A stretch of DNA of 64,000 nucleotides from the NCBI RefSeq assembly GCF_000423305.1, contig NZ_AUHS01000018.1, positions 92,730 through 156,729 on the forward strand, written 5' to 3'. Below, piece by piece: positions 28,616 to 38,077 of this stretch. The notes under the pieces were generated by a model. The model was not told where the DNA came from. It saw only the letters and a program-made list of their open reading frames with translations, and made no database searches. How positions within the stretch are numbered: the stretch's first letter is position 1; each line of letters starts with the position of its first letter. This stretch comes from Legionella moravica DSM 19234. GTDB lineage: Bacteria; Pseudomonadota; Gammaproteobacteria; Legionellales; Legionellaceae. A program made the translations under genes and the position numbers.

Positions 28616-29536
28616 ATGAGCCTGAAGCGATATCATGAAGCACAAAAAGGACAACCAGGCTATGATAAAGCCAAATCGGAACTACAGAAAGGTAGAAAAA
28701 CCAGCCATTGGATTTGGTATATAATTCCGCAACTCCAATCACTGGGATATAGTGAATTTGCCAAACGCTATGGTATAGCAGATTTTAAAGAAGCCTGTGA
28801 CTATTTAAGAGATCCCCTTCTTTTTAAACGTTATAATGAGACTGTCAGCCTTATCGAACGTCAACTACAAAAAATCCCCGTTGAAACACTGATGGGAGGC
28901 ACTACTGACGCGAGAAAACTGGCCTCCAGCTTAACGTTGTTTCAAGCAGCAGCATCGTTTCTGAGTTCTGCAAACCACCTAACCCAACATGATTATGCTG
29001 GACTTGAACAAAGATGTGCCCGAATATTTCAGTTCATTACAAGCCAGGGCTATCCGCCATGCAAAGCGACTCTCGCTGAGTTAAATAGACCCGGGCAAAA
29101 TATTAAATACAACAACACCCATGCTTCTGTCGTATTAACCCGACAGGAACAGTTTGCCCATGCCAAATCCAAACCTGTTTCCTTGGCCCATGAATTGGCG
29201 GAATATCAAAAGCTAAGGAAAAATGAATGGGAATTTCATTATAATTTTTTAGGAATTGTCTCTGTACTGTATTTTATCCAGGATATGCTGTTGGGTACCG
29301 ATCATTTCAATACAAAAAATCGGGAAATAAAAATCAGTGCGGCATCAAAGCTGGAACAAATTCTTGACCCCGATCAACCCAAACCAGAGCCTTTAAACAA
29401 AGCAGAAATAAAGGCACTGAAAGAAGGAAGATTAGGGAATTTAGTGAGCAGGCATGGAAGTTTAAATCACATAATCGCTAATGCCCCAATAAAATCAATG
29501 GATGACCCTTCATCACAAAGCAGCTTACACCTTTAA
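28616..29536 (+). CDS. DUF1810-family protein with long C-terminal extension
   Basis: Residues 1-135 match the DUF1810 family: KRYHEAQKG, then SELQKGRKTSHWIWYIIPQL, LGYSEFAKRYGI, ACDYLRDPLL and the ARKLASSLTLFQAA segment. Bacterial DUF1810 proteins are usually 140-150 residues; here about 170 more follow, with a helical C-terminus that I do not recognise. The frame is open from 28556, but the ATG at 28616 sits next to the domain start and has GAGAG 7 bases upstream. It follows the coiled-coil gene closely, so they may be cotranscribed, and its end overlaps the convergent mscS gene by 12 bases. The extension could make it an effector, which is speculative. Confidence 0.7.
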   Translation: MSLKRYHEAQKGQPGYDKAKSELQKGRKTSHWIWYIIPQLQSLGYSEFAKRYGIADFKEACDYLRDPLLFKRYNETVSLIERQLQKIPVETLMGGTTDARKLASSLTLFQAAASFLSSANHLTQHDYAGLEQRCARIFQFITSQGYPPCKATLAELNRPGQNIKYNNTHASVVLTRQEQFAHAKSKPVSLAHELAEYQKLRKNEWEFHYNFLGIVSVLYFIQDMLLGTDHFNTKNREIKISAASKLEQILDPDQPKPEPLNKAEIKALKEGRLGNLVSRHGSLNHIIANAPIKSMDDPSSQSSLHL

Positions 29537-30337
29537 AGCTGGTACCATATATTGTGGTAAAGGAGTCTCGATACCCGCGCGGTCAAATTGCTGTTTTATG
29601 CGTTCCTGCAAAATATTCCGTGCAGCCGATAGTTCGCTAGTACTAACCCATACCATAAATTTGAGTTCTACAGCAGAATTGGCAAAATTATTAATGCTTA
29701 CCATAGGTTCAGGATCTTTTAATACCTGTTCGCAGTGTTGTGCTATATCCAAGAGCATGGATTTAACCTGGCTAATATCACAGTCATAAGCAACTGCAAC
29801 AATAATATCAAGACGTCGAGTTGAGAAATAACTCAGATTGGTAATCTCCGATTTTATCATGGCCTCATTGGGTATTCTGACTAATTTATTGTCGGATGTT
29901 TTAAGCTTCGTAGAAAGTAAATCTATTGAATCCACAACGCCTGTTATGCCTTTGACCTCTACAGTATCGCCCACCTTAAATGGATGTTCAAATAGCAAAA
30001 ATATGCCGCTGATTAAATTCGAAGCTGCGGTTTGTGAAGCAAAACTGATTGCTACGGTAAATACTCCTGCCGCCCCCAGTAACACACTCAGCTTAAATCC
30101 AATATGCTGCAAGCTGGTCACTGCAAATATAGTGAACACAGCATAAAAAACAACTCTTCTGATGAGCATGGTCTGATGGCGAGAAAACCGTTTAATAAAT
30201 GTTCGTTCAGCCAATATGCCTAATCGTTTTGCAAAAAAATAACCAATTACAAATAAACACAACGCATAGATAATATTTACCATCTTGTCTGTGTGAACGA
30301 AATAGCTTAAATAACCTTTAGGTATCAATTGCTCCAT
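29525..30337 (-). CDS. small-conductance mechanosensitive channel, MscS family
   Basis: A 270-residue protein near the size of MscS. It has N-terminal transmembrane helices and the pore-lining TM3 region (GAAGVFTVAISFASQTAASNLISG). The conserved beta domain follows (FKVGDTVEVKGITGVVDSIDLLSTKLKTSDNKLVRIPN), then the C-terminal vestibule. It releases solutes on hypo-osmotic shock from the inner membrane. GAGG lies 10 bases before the ATG. It is divergent from tag. Confidence 0.92.
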   Translation of the reverse strand: MEQLIPKGYLSYFVHTDKMVNIIYALCLFVIGYFFAKRLGILAERTFIKRFSRHQTMLIRRVVFYAVFTIFAVTSLQHIGFKLSVLLGAAGVFTVAISFASQTAASNLISGIFLLFEHPFKVGDTVEVKGITGVVDSIDLLSTKLKTSDNKLVRIPNEAMIKSEITNLSYFSTRRLDIIVAVAYDCDISQVKSMLLDIAQHCEQVLKDPEPMVSINNFANSAVELKFMVWVSTSELSAARNILQERIKQQFDRAGIETPLPQYMVPALKV

Positions 30338-30451
30338 GAAACGTCGACCTCATCCTGTTTGTTGCTTATAATTATGACAGGATTTTATTTAAAAACCACA
30401 TCGTTACAGTATAATGTCTTAATTTTAAAGACATTACGAACCAAGAGCACT

Positions 30452-31036
30452 ATGAACAAAATGACCCCTTTAAAACGGTGTGGCTGGGTAGGACTAAATA
30501 AGCCACATTATGAACACTATCATGACTCCGAATGGGGTGTTCCAATACATGATGATCTAAAGCATTTTGAAATGCTATTGCTTGAGGGAGCACAGGCCGG
30601 CTTGAACTGGGAGACTATCTTAAAAAGGCGAGAAGGTTATCGAGAAGCATTTAAACAATTCAACCCAGACCACGTTGCACAAATGTCCGATGAAGAGCTG
30701 GAACAACAGATGATGAACCCTCAAATTATTCGTAACAGACTTAAAATCTACTCAACGAGAAAAAATGCACGTGTTTTTTTGGCAATTCAACAAGAATTCG
30801 GTTCCTTTGATGCCTATATTTGGCGCTTCGTTGGTGGTACACCTAAAATCAATCGCCCAAAAACCCTACAGGATATCCCTGCCAACACACCTGAGTCAGA
30901 TGCCTTGTCCAAAGACCTTAAAAAAAGAGGGATGACTTTTGTTGGATCAACAATAATGTATGCTTACATGCAGGCAGTTGGTCTGGTAAATGATCACACT
31001 ATTGATTGTTTTTGTGCCATTAAAAACCAAGGTTAA
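30452..31036 (+). CDS. tag: DNA-3-methyladenine glycosylase I
   Basis: A 194-residue Tag protein. It has the N-terminal RCGWVG and YHDSEWG zinc-ligand segments, the EGAQAGLNWETILKRREGYR substrate pocket, and a C-terminal NDHTIDCF with the remaining His and Cys zinc ligands. It removes 3-methyladenine from alkylated DNA in base-excision repair. The frame is open upstream to 30329, overlapping the start of mscS, but the ATG at 30452 (AAGAG upstream) gives the normal family length. It is transcribed away from mscS. Confidence 0.93.
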   Translation: MNKMTPLKRCGWVGLNKPHYEHYHDSEWGVPIHDDLKHFEMLLLEGAQAGLNWETILKRREGYREAFKQFNPDHVAQMSDEELEQQMMNPQIIRNRLKIYSTRKNARVFLAIQQEFGSFDAYIWRFVGGTPKINRPKTLQDIPANTPESDALSKDLKKRGMTFVGSTIMYAYMQAVGLVNDHTIDCFCAIKNQG

Positions 31037-31103
31037 TTCTTCTGGCTCTATTAGCCATAACTCTCAAATTCCTACTATTTTAACCCCCTCAGCCTAAACC
31101 CTA

Positions 31104-31232
31104 ACTGCCATTAAGTTAAGGTATATTTGTAGGTTGGGCCTTGGCCCAAAACGGGCTCTGAATCAAGCCAGGCCTCAATGTTGGGCCAAGGCCCAACCTT
31201 TTAAAGTGAATTTTTCTTAACTTAATGGCAGT
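31104..31232 (+). repeat. nested inverted-repeat element (MITE-like)
   Basis: A 129-bp element has two perfect nested inverted repeats: 17-bp outer arms (ACTGCCATTAAGTTAAG, 31104-31120 and 31216-31232) and 19-bp inner arms (AGGTTGGGCCTTGGCCCAA, 31131-31149 and 31181-31199). It could fold into a long interrupted hairpin. There is no coding capacity. The rest of the gap to 31448 holds nothing I can identify. Confidence 0.75.
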
Positions 31233-31448
31233 GTCCCTAGCCCTCCCTCACGCTACGCGCGGTGTGTTGGAGCGAAAGAAGCTCCACTTCACCGAACACT
31301 TGTGCACACAAATGTGGATCCAATACGCCCATTATTACCTATAGGGACAGAAACACTCAGCCCTTAAAGAGCAATCCATACATCAAAATAAGTAATTTTA
31401 CTGACATGACTGATAAGTCCTTTTAGAGAATAATCGCCGCTCTTTTTA

Positions 31449-32921
31449 ATGGCTTATTTATGGAACATTAGGATGTATTCTAAACAAATTCTACGATTGC
31501 ACATGCTGTCATACATTAATGACAAAACAGTATTTCGCACCATTTTGGGATGGAGTACCACCATCATCTGCACGCTTATCATGCAAATCATGGTTCACAA
31601 TACGGCATTAAATGCCAATCTGTCTCATTTTGCAGTCGTTTTTTGTGCTGCTTTGGGGATGTGGATTTTTCGCCTTGTTCCCGAAAGTATCCCAGCTGTT
31701 TGTATTATTTTAAGCACATTATTTTTTAATTTTAACCCACAATATATTATTCTTTCTGGCTTTATTTCCGATAGTTTCTTTCTTACTTTAAGTCTATTCG
31801 GTATTAGCTGTGTGTTAATCAAATCTCAATTATTTTATCGATTTTCCCTATTTTTACTGTATCGCCTGCCACCCAGTCAATCCTTGTTGCAAAAAACACT
31901 TTTTACTATGGGAGCATTAATGACCCCGGTTATCAGCGTCCAAAGTGCTCGAGTTACTCTTATGGCTCCCTTACTGGATGACCTCGTAACCAGCAGCAAA
32001 ATAAACCCACGCAGTGCTTCAGCAAATGCATTAGCTTGTGCCAGTTTTAATGGATGTATTTTATTATCAACTGTATTTCTTACAGGAAAATCAAGCAACT
32101 CAATACTCTATGCCATGCTTTCCCAACAGCAGATGGGACAGTTTAGCTGGTTTGACTGGTTATTGGCTGCCTCCTTTCCCGGAGTATTACTGACTGGGTT
32201 ATATTTTATTGTCCAATCCCGTTTGTTTCGAATAAATCACTCTATAAGCATCAACAAATTCAGACTGAAGAAGGAGTTACTCTCTTTAGGCACATTAACT
32301 GTCGAAGAATGGGCAGCAATTACAGGAATAGCAACGTTGCTTATCGGACTCTTCTTAAATGCCTGGCATCCCATTCCCGGGTTCTTTATTTGTAGTGTTG
32401 TGTTTTTTGTTCTGTTCCTTACCGGAGCCATAGAACTGCATGAATTTAAAACCAAAATTAACTGGTCATTTCTATTCTACCTCGGAGCCATCATTGGGAT
32501 CATGCGTTACATACAAAATACCGGTATTGATTTATGGCTCAGCAACCGATTAATCTTGATCTCAAACATTGCTGATAGCAACATTATGTTCATCATCACC
32601 GGTATTTATCTGATAAGCTGGTTGTGCGGATTAATACTGGGTACTATGACCGCCCCTGCATTGCTGTTTGCAGTAATCATGCCAGTGACTCAAAAAGCAG
32701 GGATTAATAGTTGGCTTGTTGCCTTTATTATCCTGATGGCTACTGAAGCATGGATATTTCCCTATCAATCCAATTACTATCTGTGCTTTGAAGAGTTACT
32801 CAACAAGAAAAAAAATTTCCAGCTTAAACCTCTTTTACGCTTTAATTCCTGTTTAGCGCTGCTGAAACTGGGTATTTTGCTGTTGTCTATACCGTTTTGG
32901 TATTGTTTAAAGATCATCTAA
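31449..32921 (+). CDS. SLC13/DASS-like anion carrier
   Basis: A 490-residue membrane protein with eleven or so helices. It resembles divalent anion:sodium symporters (DASS/CitT/ArsB-like). Two weakly repeated halves are seen. The TGKSSNSILYAML stretch (near residue 212) resembles the SNT-type substrate loop, and MTAPALLFAVIMPV the second half. A substrate such as a dicarboxylate, sulfate or citrate cannot be chosen. The start is uncertain: an ATG at 31473 is also in frame, and neither has a good binding site. It stands alone. Confidence 0.65.
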   Translation: MAYLWNIRMYSKQILRLHMLSYINDKTVFRTILGWSTTIICTLIMQIMVHNTALNANLSHFAVVFCAALGMWIFRLVPESIPAVCIILSTLFFNFNPQYIILSGFISDSFFLTLSLFGISCVLIKSQLFYRFSLFLLYRLPPSQSLLQKTLFTMGALMTPVISVQSARVTLMAPLLDDLVTSSKINPRSASANALACASFNGCILLSTVFLTGKSSNSILYAMLSQQQMGQFSWFDWLLAASFPGVLLTGLYFIVQSRLFRINHSISINKFRLKKELLSLGTLTVEEWAAITGIATLLIGLFLNAWHPIPGFFICSVVFFVLFLTGAIELHEFKTKINWSFLFYLGAIIGIMRYIQNTGIDLWLSNRLILISNIADSNIMFIITGIYLISWLCGLILGTMTAPALLFAVIMPVTQKAGINSWLVAFIILMATEAWIFPYQSNYYLCFEELLNKKKNFQLKPLLRFNSCLALLKLGILLLSIPFWYCLKII

Positions 32922-32968
32922 TTCAAACACTACCCATTAGGTAATAGACAAACAGGCATAGTGACAAT

Positions 32969-35491
32969 TTATCTGTTCACCCGGAGCTTTGATTGCTCTG
33001 CGTTCTCTAATGATTCCAACTCCTCCCAACATCGAGCAAATTCACGGTTATCATGAAAACCATAACTGGCCAGTTTGGCATAAACCAATTGAACATTATC
33101 GCTACCAAGACGATAGCATACTGGTAATGCTTTATCGGACAACCCACTCGTGAGATACCGATGATATTCTTGAGGGAGCTGAAAAAATGGAGGCAATGTT
33201 TTCGCATTAACATCAGTACCAACGATACGATGCTCAATTTTAATCCCCTTCGTTGCGAAAATACTGGTTACCAGTTCGTCAGGCAAATGATTTTTAGGGT
33301 AAAAAGTCATTCCCGGAGGGACATAACTCATTCCATATCCCGGTGGTATGGCTCTGAAAAATACAAAAACTGTTGCTTTAGGATTATTCTCAGCCAGACT
33401 TAGCGATATTCTATGAAAATTCAAATCAGCAACACCGATCGGACTGAAATTACAGGCCAACTTGCCATGAAACAAAATTAAATCACCATATTTAGGATGG
33501 GACATGCGTTCCACATCAAAAGCAAAAAAATTCGTTATTGAATTGTCTTCTGACTTCCAAACATCCACATAAAACTGACGATCTGCATCCGTCTGCTGAG
33601 GCAATAACATGGCTCTGAAATAATCAGCCTGATTTCTGGCCTGTTCACCACCTAAAAATTTAAAAATATCCGGTTTTTTTATCAACTCATCCAGTTCTTC
33701 CTGAGCTAACAAATGAGCCGGTTTAATCATTGAACGATAATTTTGCCCATCCAAAATAATCGGAGTTTCAATCACGACCCTATCCAATGAAAAATCAGGT
33801 TGCTCAATCCTTGTTTGCCCTACTCGTTTACGTTGCGCCCTAGCATCCAAACGCTTGTTATGGGCTACGAACAAGTCTTCCATTTCAGAGGTGACTATCG
33901 GATCACTAGGCACTTCAGGAAATCGTTCCTGATCATAAGGGCCATCAGGAACATGTCTGGTCCAATATTTTAAAAAGAACTCCAAAATTCTCAAATCATC
34001 TGGCTTGGCCCATTTAACAGCCAGTTCAAAAGGAGTAAGGCCAACTTTATTTTCTGGCAAGGTTTTCAGATAAAACAAGATAATGCGCACCATAGCAAAA
34101 TCATTCATTCGCACAGCATCAGCCAAGCGACTGTTCACCTCATCGAGCGTAACACCTCGATAAAGAAGCGTTTCCATGATTTCAGGAGTTTTAGCATTAT
34201 CAATCGGTCTGAAGTATAAGGAACCCTTCCTATATTCATGAGAGTAGTTACTCAACGAAGCACCTTGGCTAATTAAATACTCTGTTATGGCTGAATGACC
34301 ATTCGCAATGGCTAACAATAAAGGACTAAACCCGAATGGATCTTTACTCTCCAGAAGCCCCGGCTCCTTCTTCAACTCCCCCTGCACCACATCCAAATGA
34401 CCGTCAATGCAGCTCTGATGCATTAAAGAGCGAGGATGTCTCAGCGCTTGCTCTACTTCAGCAAGATACTGTTGACGCAAATCTAAAAAGTGAGCCATAG
34501 GATCGTCTAACACTACTCTGGGAATACAAATAATCATGGAATAACTTTTTTGTCTTACCTGTTCTATCCACGGTAATTGCAAAATTCCATCCCGCTCCGC
34601 AACCTTTAAAATAAACTCATATTTTTTCTGTTGATTAAAATCCATCCGTCCCGTCATCACTCCTTCATGTTGCCGAGCCTCAAAACAGAGTTTTTCAATG
34701 CTCAACACACCAAGATAAGCAGCCAGCTCATGTGCTGGCATTCCCTTGGGATCTTTGACATTAGCCCTGTGTGGATCTTCCTCTAATAACTGACGTACTC
34801 GTTCTTCATCAACGTCAAGAATGGCTTGATGAATGTCCGGAATGCCGTCAGGAACAACCCGATCATAACGCTCATCGAATTGCTGAACAGCACCGCCAAA
34901 GGCCAAGGTATTCAAAGATCCAAAATAAGGTCTGTCTGTGGTTGTATCACACTCAATCTCATTTATTTTTTGGAGATTTTCCGGGCTTGGATCGAGCATT
35001 AATTCAAAAAGAGACTGTTCAACAGAACTAAATGGAGCCAGACTATCAATAGTTTCTATGAAGCGCCTTGCTTCCGTCCGCTCTTCAATATCAAATAAAT
35101 CTTTGGTAATTCCCAATCGTGGATTGGCATCAACACTTCTGTCAAAAAAAATAAAATGAGGGCCTTTGCCTTTAAAATGGGAATACACCTTTCTCGCTAC
35201 AAACGGTCGGGGATAAACAATAGAGGATAAATATCCTTCAGGATGATAAGCAAAAACCAATTCCTTTAAGGGTGATCGAAAATGGACATTATTAAAGCGC
35301 ATGATCCAGGAGGGCGTTCTTCTCAGATCCACCTCATCATTATTTGGAGGTGCTATATTGTTTAAATAATTAGTTGAATTTCTTAAGCGGCTGTATTCCC
35401 AAAGAGCACGCGTTTCGACGGAGCTACTACTGGATCCTGCACTTTTAAGCGTACTCAAAAAACCACGCACTAAACCACCAGAAACAGACAT
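32969..35491 (-). CDS. ankyrin-repeat protein, Icm/Dot effector candidate
   Basis: Starting at the ATG at 35491, with GGAG 9 bases upstream, the protein has 840 residues. Upstream codons to 35557 lack a binding site. The N-terminus of about 190 residues is not recognised. Ankyrin-type repeats follow: IHQAILDVDEERVRQLLEED, then MHQSCIDGHLDVVQGELKKE and SPLLLAIANGHSAITEYLI, then LTPFELAVKW. The C-terminal third (from about residue 600) is a mixed domain of unknown kind. The last residues (WEELESLENAEQ) are a glutamate-rich patch of the E-block type seen in Icm/Dot substrates. No signal peptide or membrane span is present. It is convergent with the DASS-like gene and divergent from the LuxR gene. 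Confidence 0.8.
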   Translation of the reverse strand: MSVSGGLVRGFLSTLKSAGSSSSSVETRALWEYSRLRNSTNYLNNIAPPNNDEVDLRRTPSWIMRFNNVHFRSPLKELVFAYHPEGYLSSIVYPRPFVARKVYSHFKGKGPHFIFFDRSVDANPRLGITKDLFDIEERTEARRFIETIDSLAPFSSVEQSLFELMLDPSPENLQKINEIECDTTTDRPYFGSLNTLAFGGAVQQFDERYDRVVPDGIPDIHQAILDVDEERVRQLLEEDPHRANVKDPKGMPAHELAAYLGVLSIEKLCFEARQHEGVMTGRMDFNQQKKYEFILKVAERDGILQLPWIEQVRQKSYSMIICIPRVVLDDPMAHFLDLRQQYLAEVEQALRHPRSLMHQSCIDGHLDVVQGELKKEPGLLESKDPFGFSPLLLAIANGHSAITEYLISQGASLSNYSHEYRKGSLYFRPIDNAKTPEIMETLLYRGVTLDEVNSRLADAVRMNDFAMVRIILFYLKTLPENKVGLTPFELAVKWAKPDDLRILEFFLKYWTRHVPDGPYDQERFPEVPSDPIVTSEMEDLFVAHNKRLDARAQRKRVGQTRIEQPDFSLDRVVIETPIILDGQNYRSMIKPAHLLAQEELDELIKKPDIFKFLGGEQARNQADYFRAMLLPQQTDADRQFYVDVWKSEDNSITNFFAFDVERMSHPKYGDLILFHGKLACNFSPIGVADLNFHRISLSLAENNPKATVFVFFRAIPPGYGMSYVPPGMTFYPKNHLPDELVTSIFATKGIKIEHRIVGTDVNAKTLPPFFQLPQEYHRYLTSGLSDKALPVCYRLGSDNVQLVYAKLASYGFHDNREFARCWEELESLENAEQSKLRVNR

Positions 35492-35597
35492 TCTAATTGA
35501 CTCCATTACGAGGGCAATATAGAATCCCCCTAAAAATGGACAAAATATTATCACCAATCCAAATTTTAATCAATTATCAACTCAACAACCCTTAACT

Positions 35598-36443
35598 ATG
35601 ATGGATCTCAATTCATTCTTAAAAAACCACCCTACCCTGCTCTTTGCTGAAGACATGAAAACGATTTGCCAACCCCTTTTTAAATTAGGCATTGATTATT
35701 TCAGTCACGTTATGATCAATTCGCAGAATGAAATGACAGCCAATGCAAGTAATCCCGAGTATTTTCGTTTTTATTTTGAGCAAGGCTTCCATCAATCGGA
35801 TCTGCATACAGCACACTTTGACATACCGCAGCGTTATGTACTCTGGCATTTGGTCAAACGAGAAGGAAAAGCAGAGGAACTCTACCAATCAGGGATAGAA
35901 TTTGGCCTTTTCTACATTTTTACTGTCATTGAACGGGCAGGGAATGAACAAAACTATTATCATTTTGCAGCTAAATCACATAAAGATTATATGAATGAAT
36001 TTTATTTCAGACATATTGATTTATTGGAACAATTCATTGCCTACTACAAACATTCCGTGCTACTTAACGACAGACTGAATCGAGCTTATAAATTACCTTA
36101 CAAAATTAATAACACTACAGGATCACACATCATCAAAGTAGATTTTTCGAGTTCACTCACATCAGTGACTATTAGGGACTACCTGAACAGTATTCAGGTA
36201 AAATCAAATTTGGCTCAACCCGTTTTAGAATTATCACGACGTGAACTGCAATGTGCTTTATATTTGCTCGAAGGAAAAACATCCATGGAAATTGCACATT
36301 TACTGAATCTCTCCCCCAGAACAGTAGAAGTCTATTTTAATCGACTGAAAAATCGCTTTGGCAGCAAAAATAAAATCCAATTAGTTCGACATCTAATAGA
36401 AACAGGATTACTCAATCAAACTTCTGTTTCGTTTGATGTATAA
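35598..36443 (+). CDS. LuxR-family transcriptional regulator
   Basis: A 281-residue protein. The C-terminal 65 residues (about 212-276) are a LuxR-type helix-turn-helix: LSRRELQCALYLLEGKTSMEIAHLLNLS then RTVEVYFNRLKNRFG. The N-terminal 200 residues are not a CheY-like receiver, so this is not a two-component regulator. They may sense a small molecule, as in quorum-type LuxR proteins, though I do not see an autoinducer pocket. Legionella has several orphan LuxR regulators of this kind. Divergent from the ankyrin gene and upstream of the hydrolase, it may control either. Two adjacent ATGs (35598, 35601) are possible starts. Confidence 0.82.
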   Translation: MMDLNSFLKNHPTLLFAEDMKTICQPLFKLGIDYFSHVMINSQNEMTANASNPEYFRFYFEQGFHQSDLHTAHFDIPQRYVLWHLVKREGKAEELYQSGIEFGLFYIFTVIERAGNEQNYYHFAAKSHKDYMNEFYFRHIDLLEQFIAYYKHSVLLNDRLNRAYKLPYKINNTTGSHIIKVDFSSSLTSVTIRDYLNSIQVKSNLAQPVLELSRRELQCALYLLEGKTSMEIAHLLNLSPRTVEVYFNRLKNRFGSKNKIQLVRHLIETGLLNQTSVSFDV

Positions 36444-36711
36444 ACGAGAATTAGGTTTATCTTCACTCAATTTATAAGACACGATTTGTGGCCTACCCTA
36501 TTGAACAGCATTGCAACTGAAATTAAGAACGAAGCACCTGGTTTTGTGAACAAAATTTATTTATCTCATAAAAAATGCATCATTACGAACGTTAGCGAAG
36601 CAGATCGAATCTTTGCTCGCATACTCTACTGCTTCACTTCATTTACAACGACTACTTATTTACAAAGAGCTCATTCGTTCCTTGTATCCACTAATTAAGG
36701 ATTGCCCTATA

Positions 36712-36762
36712 ATGATGATCATGAATCCTATTATTCCATGCAATCGGAATTACAAAACGTAG
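36712..36762 (+). other. possible 16-codon leader peptide
   Basis: AAGGA is followed 11 bases later by ATGATG, and this frame (MMIMNPIIPC...) ends at a TAG that overlaps the TAGGTG binding site of the hydrolase start at 36774. The arrangement would suit translational coupling. It may equally be a chance reading frame. The rest of 36444-36773 shows nothing else. Confidence 0.3.
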
Positions 36763-36773
36763 GTGTTTCAGCA

Positions 36774-37979
36774 ATGACTGCTAATTACTATGATTTTTAT
36801 CAAAAAAATCCCGTTTTCTCATCTGAGTTTTACAGCCAGTTTATAAGAACACTGGGAAAAACTCATGCTCAATGCGCAGATATTGGAGAATGTTTTGTTA
36901 CTTTGCATCAGATAAAAGATAAAGAGTTTAACAGCTGGTACAAGGCCTGGCATGATATGGCTGAAACAGTAGCCGAAATGGGTAAGGAAAGTGAACAATC
37001 AGGGCATGTTTACAGTGCCGGAAAAGCCTTCCTCCGTGCTGCAGAATATCATCGTGCCAGTGAATTCTTTTTAAGGGCTAACCTCGAAGATCCACGAATC
37101 ATGGTTATCTATGATCAGCTGCAATCCTGTTATGAACGAGCGCTTCATCACCTGCATCCCAACGCGATAAAAGTAAGAGTGCCTTTTGACCATCACAGTC
37201 TGGATGGTTATTATTTTACAACGCCAAACACACCTAAAGCCACTTTGCTCATACCCGGGGGGTATGACAGTACAGTTGAAGAGCAATACCCATTAGTGAA
37301 CGCGGCCTTATCAAGAGGTTATGATGTTCTGACCTTTGATGGTCCCGGGCAAGGGCATGTGCTTAGAAGATACGGATTAACCATGCGTCCTGATTTTGAA
37401 AAAGCATGCTCTCCAATCCTGAACTGGATGGATATCAATGCACGCAATCATCGATATATTGGCATCGGACGCAGCTTTGGAGGATATCTGGTACCACGTG
37501 CAGCATGCAGCGAACAACGTTTGTCTGGATTAATCTGCGATCCTGCTCAAATGAACCTGGGTACCAATCTCCAAAAGATGCTTAATCCTGAAGTTCTTGA
37601 CTGGCTGAACACGGGCAATAAAGAACAAGTGGATCTCTTTTTTTCGGCACAATTCAGCAAAGATCCGATGAAAGCATTTTATTTTTATTCACGAATGTCT
37701 GCCCATGGCTTGCATTCTGTATTCGATTACCTGAATTGCCTTAAAGAATATACTTTTGAAGATCATATTGAGGGAATTAGATGCCCCACCCTGGTTTGCG
37801 ATAATCCTCATGACCGTATCGCGAGCTCCAGCAAAGCATTTTATGATGCCTTAACCTGCGAAAAGACCTACGTTGTATTTTCAGCCCAAACAGGTGCTGG
37901 CTCACATTGTGAGGTCGATGCCAGCGCTCAATTTGAACGAATTATTTTTGATTGGCTTGATGAGCATTGTACCATCTGA
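36774..37979 (+). CDS. alpha/beta hydrolase of the 2,6-dihydroxypseudooxynicotine hydrolase/FrsA-like type
   Basis: A 401-residue protein with a helical N-terminal half, as in the DUF1100-related hydrolases. The hydrolase fold begins near ATLLIPGGYDS. The oxyanion and nucleophile elements are clear: FDGPGQGHV and GRSFGGY (Ser234), with Asp347 in CDNPHDRI and His378 in GAGSHCE completing the triad. The frame is open from a TTG at 36702, but the ATG at 36774 has AGGTG 8 bases before it and no gene lies between. The substrate is unknown; relatives split C-C or ester bonds of small metabolites. It follows the LuxR gene by about 330 bases. Confidence 0.78.
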   Translation: MTANYYDFYQKNPVFSSEFYSQFIRTLGKTHAQCADIGECFVTLHQIKDKEFNSWYKAWHDMAETVAEMGKESEQSGHVYSAGKAFLRAAEYHRASEFFLRANLEDPRIMVIYDQLQSCYERALHHLHPNAIKVRVPFDHHSLDGYYFTTPNTPKATLLIPGGYDSTVEEQYPLVNAALSRGYDVLTFDGPGQGHVLRRYGLTMRPDFEKACSPILNWMDINARNHRYIGIGRSFGGYLVPRAACSEQRLSGLICDPAQMNLGTNLQKMLNPEVLDWLNTGNKEQVDLFFSAQFSKDPMKAFYFYSRMSAHGLHSVFDYLNCLKEYTFEDHIEGIRCPTLVCDNPHDRIASSSKAFYDALTCEKTYVVFSAQTGAGSHCEVDASAQFERIIFDWLDEHCTI

Positions 37980-38077
37980 CTCCCTGTAATAAGACTACAT
38001 TAATGCCAGTTTCTGTTATGATTAAACTAAGGCTCATTGAGTGATGAAAGAATACCTACTGATAATGGATATCATCA

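Noticed and set aside
36486..36698. 70-codon frame before the hydrolase
   Set aside because: It opens with TTG without a binding site, and the translation resembles no protein.
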